Positions 60,159 through 64,000 of a stretch of 64,000 bases of DNA are shown here, in pieces. Under the pieces are notes generated by a model. It did no database searches. It saw only the letters and a program-made list of their open reading frames with translations, and had not been told where the DNA came from. Position 1 is the first letter of the stretch, and the number at the start of each line of letters is the position of its first letter. This stretch comes from Lichenicola sp964247735 (GTDB lineage Bacteria > Pseudomonadota > Alphaproteobacteria > Acetobacterales > Acetobacteraceae): contig CAXTVS010000011.1 of NCBI GenBank assembly GCA_964247735.1, positions 1-64,000 on the forward strand, written 5' to 3'. Made by a program: the position numbers and the translations under genes.

Positions 60159-61306
60159 CCCGAGCCCCGCGGCCGGTCGCGTTCCTCGACCTGAAGGCGC
60201 AGCAGGCGCGGATCGCGCCGGCGCTGCGGGCGCGGCTGGAGGCGGTGCTCGGGCACTGCCAGTTCGTGCTCGGCCCGGAGGTGGGAGAGCTGGAAGCCCG
60301 GCTCGCCGCCTTCTGCGGCGCTGGGCACTGCGTGGGGCTGAGCTCCGGCACCGACGCGCTGCAGATCGCGATGATGGCGGAGGGCATCGGGCCCGGCTGC
60401 GCCGTGTTCCTGCCCGCCTTCACCTACACCGCCACCGCCGAGGTGCCGCTGGTGCTGGGCGCTGCGCCGGTGTTCGTGGACGTCCATCCGCGCACCTTCC
60501 AGATCGACCCGCTTCACCTGCAGGCGCGGATCGAGGAGGTGCGCCGCGACGGCCGGCTGCGCCCGGCTGCGGTCGTCGGCGTCGACCTGTTCGGCCAGCC
60601 GGCGCCCTGGCCGGCGCTGCGCCGGATCGCCGGCGACCATGGCCTGTTCCTGCTCGACGACTGCGCGCAGAGCTTCGGCGGCAGCCTCGACGGGGTGCGG
60701 CTCGGCCGCGAGGCGGACGCCACCGCGATCAGCTTCTTCCCGTCCAAGCCGCTCGGCGGCTACGGCGACGGCGGGGCGCTGCTGACCGACGATGGCGACC
60801 GCGCCCGGCTCTACCGCTCCCTGCGCTCGCACGGCGAGGGCGAGACCCGCTACGAGGTGCTGCGCACCGGCATGAACGGCCGGCTCGACACCCTGCAGGC
60901 CGCGGTGCTGCTGGCCAAGCTCGACGTGTTCGAGGGCGAGCTGGCCCGGCGGGAGGAGATCGCCTGCGCCTACGACCTCCGGCTGGCGGCGGCGGGCGCG
61001 GAGCGGCTGCTGCTGCCGGAACGGGTGCGCGGCGGAGCCGGCGCCTGGGCCGTCTACGCGGTCCTGCTGCCGTCACCCGACGCACGCGACGCGCTCCAGG
61101 CGGCCCTGCGGGCGCGCGGCGTGCCGACCGCGATCTACTATCCGCGGCCGCTGCACCTGCAGCCGGCCTACCGGCCGCACCATGACGGCGCAGCACTTCC
61201 GGTGTCGGAGAACCTGGCCGGTCGTATCCTGGCGCTGCCGATCCATCCCGAGCTCGACGCGCAGGACGTGCGCCACGTCGTCGACTCGGTGCTGGCGGCG
61301 TTGTGA
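60155..61306 (+). CDS. DegT/DnrJ/EryC1-family sugar aminotransferase
   Basis: A 383-residue PLP-dependent aminotransferase. The start VAFLDLKAQQARIAPAL is typical; PLP-contacting blocks are GLSSGTDALQIAMMA, FTYTATAEVPLVLGAAPVFVDV and LLDDCAQSFGG, and the Schiff-base Lys is in SFFPSKPLGGYGDGGAL (about residue 196). It adds an amino group to a keto-sugar nucleotide, most likely the product of the coupled dehydratase upstream, giving an amino sugar for surface polysaccharide. The 4-base overlap with that gene supports this. Confidence 0.93.
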   Translation: MTRAPRPVAFLDLKAQQARIAPALRARLEAVLGHCQFVLGPEVGELEARLAAFCGAGHCVGLSSGTDALQIAMMAEGIGPGCAVFLPAFTYTATAEVPLVLGAAPVFVDVHPRTFQIDPLHLQARIEEVRRDGRLRPAAVVGVDLFGQPAPWPALRRIAGDHGLFLLDDCAQSFGGSLDGVRLGREADATAISFFPSKPLGGYGDGGALLTDDGDRARLYRSLRSHGEGETRYEVLRTGMNGRLDTLQAAVLLAKLDVFEGELARREEIACAYDLRLAAAGAERLLLPERVRGGAGAWAVYAVLLPSPDARDALQAALRARGVPTAIYYPRPLHLQPAYRPHHDGAALPVSENLAGRILALPIHPELDAQDVRHVVDSVLAAL

Positions 61307-61316
61307 GGCCGGTGGC

Positions 61317-62417
61317 TCAGCGGTCGCGTACCCGCCGTCGCGCCGTGTCGTCGGCACGCCGGCCCACCGTGTTGGCGTGGTCGTCGACATGCATCACCGT
61401 GCGGTTCCGGCCCGACCGCTTCGCGCGGTAGAGCGCACGGTCGGCCAGCGCCATCTGGTCGCCGAGCGACTGGCCGGAGCGGCTGGGCGGGCTGATGCCG
61501 ACGCTGACGGTGACGTCCTCCGCAGCCTCCGCGCAGGCAAGCCGCACCTGCTCCGCCAGCTGGCGCGCCTGCACCGGCGACACTCCGGCCAGGGCGGCGG
61601 CGAACTCCTCGCCGCCGATGCGGCCGAAGATGGTGTCCTCCCCCAGCGTGCGGCTCGCCAGGCTGGCAAAGCTGCGGATCACTCCGTCACCGGCGGCATG
61701 GCCCAGGGTGTCGTTGATCCGCTTGAAGTGGTCGATGTCGAACAACAGGATGGTGCGGTCGCGGAGCCGCTCCGCCGACCGCCAGAAGCCGCGCCGGTTC
61801 AGCACGCCGCCCAGCTCGTCCCGCAGACCCGTCATCTCCAGCACCGCGATCAGGCCGAAACCGGGCCAGAGCACGGTGCGGACCAGGGTCTCGACCATCA
61901 GGATCGCGGTCGCCGCCGCGGTCCACCCGGATGCGGGCACCAGCACCGACACCAGGAACAAGCCGGTGACAAGCGGATGCAGGACCGTGGTGGCCACCAG
62001 GCCGCGCTGGCCTATCCCGTGCCGGGGCCCACGCAGCAGCGCGACCAGGCAGCACAGCGTCAGCACGTGGTCGATGGCCACGGCGATGAGGACGAGGTCG
62101 ACGCCCGGACGTGCCTGGAAGGTCGCGCAGGCCACCAGCCACGCGAGCGGCGCCACCGCCAGCCAGGCGGGACGGAACCGCCGCCCGGACAGCCCGGCAC
62201 TGGCCTGCCAGCACAGGCCGGACGCCAGCAGGCCCAGCGTCACCGCCGCCGTGGTCCAGGAACCCGCCCGCGCCGTCGCCAGGGCTGCGGCCGCGCACAG
62301 GCAGGCCAGCAGGAGCAGCCGCAGCGAAACGTGCGGCTGCTGCCGGAAGGCTGCTCCGCACAATACCGCCATCAGCAGCGGGACGAGCAGGAACACCTGG
62401 ACTGGCGGAACGGACAT
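61317..62417 (-). CDS. Membrane-anchored GGDEF diguanylate cyclase
   Basis: A 366-residue protein with about six N-terminal membrane segments (residues 5-190), then a GGDEF domain: LRDELGGVLNRRGFW, DIDHFKRINDTLGHAAGD and the active site FGRIGGEEFAAALAG (GGEEF, catalytically competent), followed by VTVSVGIS and ALYRAKRSGRNRT. It makes cyclic di-GMP from GTP. There is no RxxD inhibitory site immediately before GGEEF. ATG 62,417 is chosen at the first membrane segment. Its place beside polysaccharide genes fits a role in the motile-to-sessile switch, but this is inference. Confidence 0.92.
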   Translation of the reverse strand: MSVPPVQVFLLVPLLMAVLCGAAFRQQPHVSLRLLLLACLCAAAALATARAGSWTTAAVTLGLLASGLCWQASAGLSGRRFRPAWLAVAPLAWLVACATFQARPGVDLVLIAVAIDHVLTLCCLVALLRGPRHGIGQRGLVATTVLHPLVTGLFLVSVLVPASGWTAAATAILMVETLVRTVLWPGFGLIAVLEMTGLRDELGGVLNRRGFWRSAERLRDRTILLFDIDHFKRINDTLGHAAGDGVIRSFASLASRTLGEDTIFGRIGGEEFAAALAGVSPVQARQLAEQVRLACAEAAEDVTVSVGISPPSRSGQSLGDQMALADRALYRAKRSGRNRTVMHVDDHANTVGRRADDTARRRVRDR

Positions 62418-62581
62418 GAAGTGGATGGTGCTCCATTGACGTGATTTTGTTGTCCATCGCACCGTTCCGCCGGGAGTTCCGCCGCCTGCCGGACCGCCTC
62501 GCGGCCAACCGCCTTGTTCCGGGCCTGCCGGAGCGACTACAGCAGCAGGATCGACCGGTTCATGGTCGATCGGGAGACCCC

Positions 62582-62977
62582 ATGACCGTCCAGCACGATC
62601 CCGACCCGTTGCGCCGGATCGCCACCGTTGCGATCGGCCTCGTGCTGGCCTTCCTGGGCGCGGATGCCGCCCGGGCGCGGCAGGACGGGTCGACGCCATC
62701 CGCCACCGCGGCCCATCCGGTTCCCGTCACGCCGGACGAGACCCTCACCGTGCTGGGCCGCCGCCACCACTTCGAGGCCGCACCCGTGCCGGGTGCGCCG
62801 CTCGGGCCGCCGCCGGACAAGCCGGGACCCCATCTGGGGCGCTACAAGATTTCCGGCGACCAGACGCCGAAGGACGGCTTCGACGCCCAGACCGGTGCCT
62901 TCATCGCGCCGTTCGGAACCGCCTATACCGGCGCCAGCCCGACCGCCGACGGTCTGGCCTCGCGGTTCGGCCACTGA
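62582..62977 (+). CDS. Small exported protein of unknown function
   Basis: A 131-residue protein with an N-terminal hydrophobic stretch (about 12-31, RIATVAIGLVLAFLGADAARA) that looks like a signal peptide, then a Pro/Thr/Asp-rich, low-complexity mature part with TPDETLTVLGRRHHFEAAPV and GRYKISGDQTPKDGFDAQTGAFIAPFG. No family is recognised. It is divergent from the GGDEF gene and convergent with the partial epimerase gene. Confidence 0.5.
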   Translation: MTVQHDPDPLRRIATVAIGLVLAFLGADAARARQDGSTPSATAAHPVPVTPDETLTVLGRRHHFEAAPVPGAPLGPPPDKPGPHLGRYKISGDQTPKDGFDAQTGAFIAPFGTAYTGASPTADGLASRFGH

Positions 62978-63020
62978 CAGGGACGGCAGGCGACAAGGAC
63001 GGTCGGCGCGCCCGCGGCGT

Positions 63021-64000
63021 TCAGGCGGGCTGGCTGATGAAGCTGGTGACGTAGGGGCGCAGGGCGTCGACGTCGAACAGCGGCTGCGGCGCGATCCCGG
63101 CGGTCCGGACGTTGCGCCGGTCGAAGTGCCGGATCTGGCCGAGATACGGTGCGTAGTGACGCAGCCGCTGCATCACCAGGTCGGCCAGCTTGTCGACCGG
63201 CGCCGCCTTGCCCGGCGGCCCGGTGTCGGACTGGCCGATCGTGAGCCCCGCCAGCGGCGACAGCGCGCTCAGCACCCCCACCAGGGGCAGCGGCGTGTCG
63301 CTGGTCAGGTGGAAGGCGTGGCCGAGGGTGGACCGGCCGGCGTCCAGCAGCGCCATCATCTCCGTCACCACGGTATCGACCGGGATCAGGTCCAGCGTTG
63401 ATCCGGTCGGCACCGGCAGCAGGATCTCCCTGCCGCGTGTCCGCGGCATCCGGCCCAGCGCCAGCATGGTTTCCGCCACCTTGTAGAAGCCGGACAGCGC
63501 GGACATGCGATAGGTGATCGAGTGGCCGATGATGATGCTGGGGCGCAGGATGCGGAACGGCAGGCCGGTGCGGGCGCAATGGCTGCGCACCAGCGCTTCG
63601 GCTTCCCACTTGCTTTCCTCGTAGGCGTTGCTGAAGCCGGGCGGCTGCTCGCTGACGGCGTCCTCCAGGATCTCGCCCTCCCGGTCGCCGGCGACATAGG
63701 CCGTGCTGACGTAGTTGAACTCCGAGGCGCCGAGCCGGCTGGCGGCGTCCAGCATGAACCGCGTGCCCTCGACGTTGACGGCGCGCACGGCGTCGCGGTC
63801 AGACGGGCGGAACGACAGGTTGGCCGCGCAGTGCAGGACACGGAGCGGCCGCCCGTCGTTGCCTTCGTGCCAGCGGCGCACGTCGCCGAGCCAGGCGGTG
63901 GCCGGATCACTGACGTCGCCGCAGATCGCCCGGGCGCGCCCGATCGCTTCGTCGAGTCCGGCCGGTGCATCCCGGTCGGCGCCGGCCCGCAGCAGCGCCG
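63021..64000 (-). CDS. NAD-dependent epimerase/thioester-reductase-like protein (5' end outside window)
   Basis: The C-terminal 325 or so residues of an extended SDR. The frame is open to the window edge with no start needed. Blocks include VLHCAANLSFRPSDRDAVRAVNVEGTRFML, the active-site FNYVSTAYVAGDREGEILED, and SNAYEESKWEAEALVRSH with Tyr and Lys of YxxxK. ILRPSIIIGHSIT follows. This is the pattern of thioester-reductase/male-sterility-like SDRs that reduce acyl thioesters, though sugar epimerases share the fold. The N-terminal NAD motif lies beyond 64,000. Confidence 0.8.
   Translation of the reverse strand, partial: ALLRAGADRDAPAGLDEAIGRARAICGDVSDPATAWLGDVRRWHEGNDGRPLRVLHCAANLSFRPSDRDAVRAVNVEGTRFMLDAASRLGASEFNYVSTAYVAGDREGEILEDAVSEQPPGFSNAYEESKWEAEALVRSHCARTGLPFRILRPSIIIGHSITYRMSALSGFYKVAETMLALGRMPRTRGREILLPVPTGSTLDLIPVDTVVTEMMALLDAGRSTLGHAFHLTSDTPLPLVGVLSALSPLAGLTIGQSDTGPPGKAAPVDKLADLVMQRLRHYAPYLGQIRHFDRRNVRTAGIAPQPLFDVDALRPYVTSFISQPA

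Overview
The window comes from a high-GC alphaproteobacterium. A Rhodospirillales/Acetobacteraceae-type genome is the best guess, based on FliX, two TTAA-N7-TTAA CtrA-type boxes, a flagellar set with a short rod-binding FlgJ and a separate MotE/CheZ operon, a degenerate DksA, a SUV3-type helicase next to an S4 protein and FdxA, and a DUF2272 lipoprotein. This placement is inference. I saw no rRNA, tRNA or CRISPR.

Layout. 0-5 kb: the tail of an unknown gene, then a leftward group with an SDR, a GH15 glycosidase, a YqaA/DedA-like membrane protein and an FkbM methyltransferase. 5-7.4 kb: an OmpR/EnvZ-type two-component pair. 7.4-13.5 kb: an SDR, a PRC-barrel secreted protein, an MFS transporter, a decayed cysteine synthase, a rhodanese, a DUF2272 lipoprotein and MtnA. 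14.1-15.1 kb: a histone-H1-like Ala/Thr/Lys/Arg protein ending in a strong terminator.

15.2-28.0 kb is the flagellar block. Leftward: flgF-flgG-flgA-flgH, and flgI-flgJ with a FlgN-like gene. fliX and dksA point right between these two groups. Rightward: fliL-fliM-DUF6468-motE-cheZ and a 977-residue AMIN-like/TPR-like secreted protein, with overlapping or nearly touching genes. The divergent flgF/fliL gap holds the two CtrA-type boxes. 28.1-29.6 kb carries speD and speE for spermidine synthesis; MtnA at 12.4 kb can salvage the methylthioadenosine this makes.

29.6-42.5 kb is a metabolic stretch: glutathione peroxidase, nitroreductase, a saccharopine dehydrogenase/antiquitin-type ALDH pair (lysine catabolism), a methyltransferase, a cytoplasmic-looking sulfite oxidase, fumarase C, a SnoaL-like protein and a MarR regulator with a palindromic site. 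It also holds at least three decayed genes: a lipoprotein with two nonsense codons, a frameshifted receiver domain, and an esterase with many lesions.

43.0-49.6 kb is a compact sucrose-use locus: GH68 fructosyltransferase, SUT/GPH-type symporter, TonB-dependent receptor and a divergent LacI regulator with a 16-bp operator. Remnants of two unrelated transposases flank it (IS3-type at 42.6 kb, ISL3-type at 49.8 kb), which suggests acquisition by transfer. 50.1-55.7 kb: a membrane protein, FdxA, an S4 protein, the SUV3-type helicase and an M17 aminopeptidase. 55.9-64 kb: a MarR regulator, a small secreted protein, polysaccharide initiation and sugar-modifying genes (WecA-like, FlaA1/WbpM-like, DegT), a GGDEF cyclase, a small secreted protein and a partial NAD-dependent epimerase/reductase.
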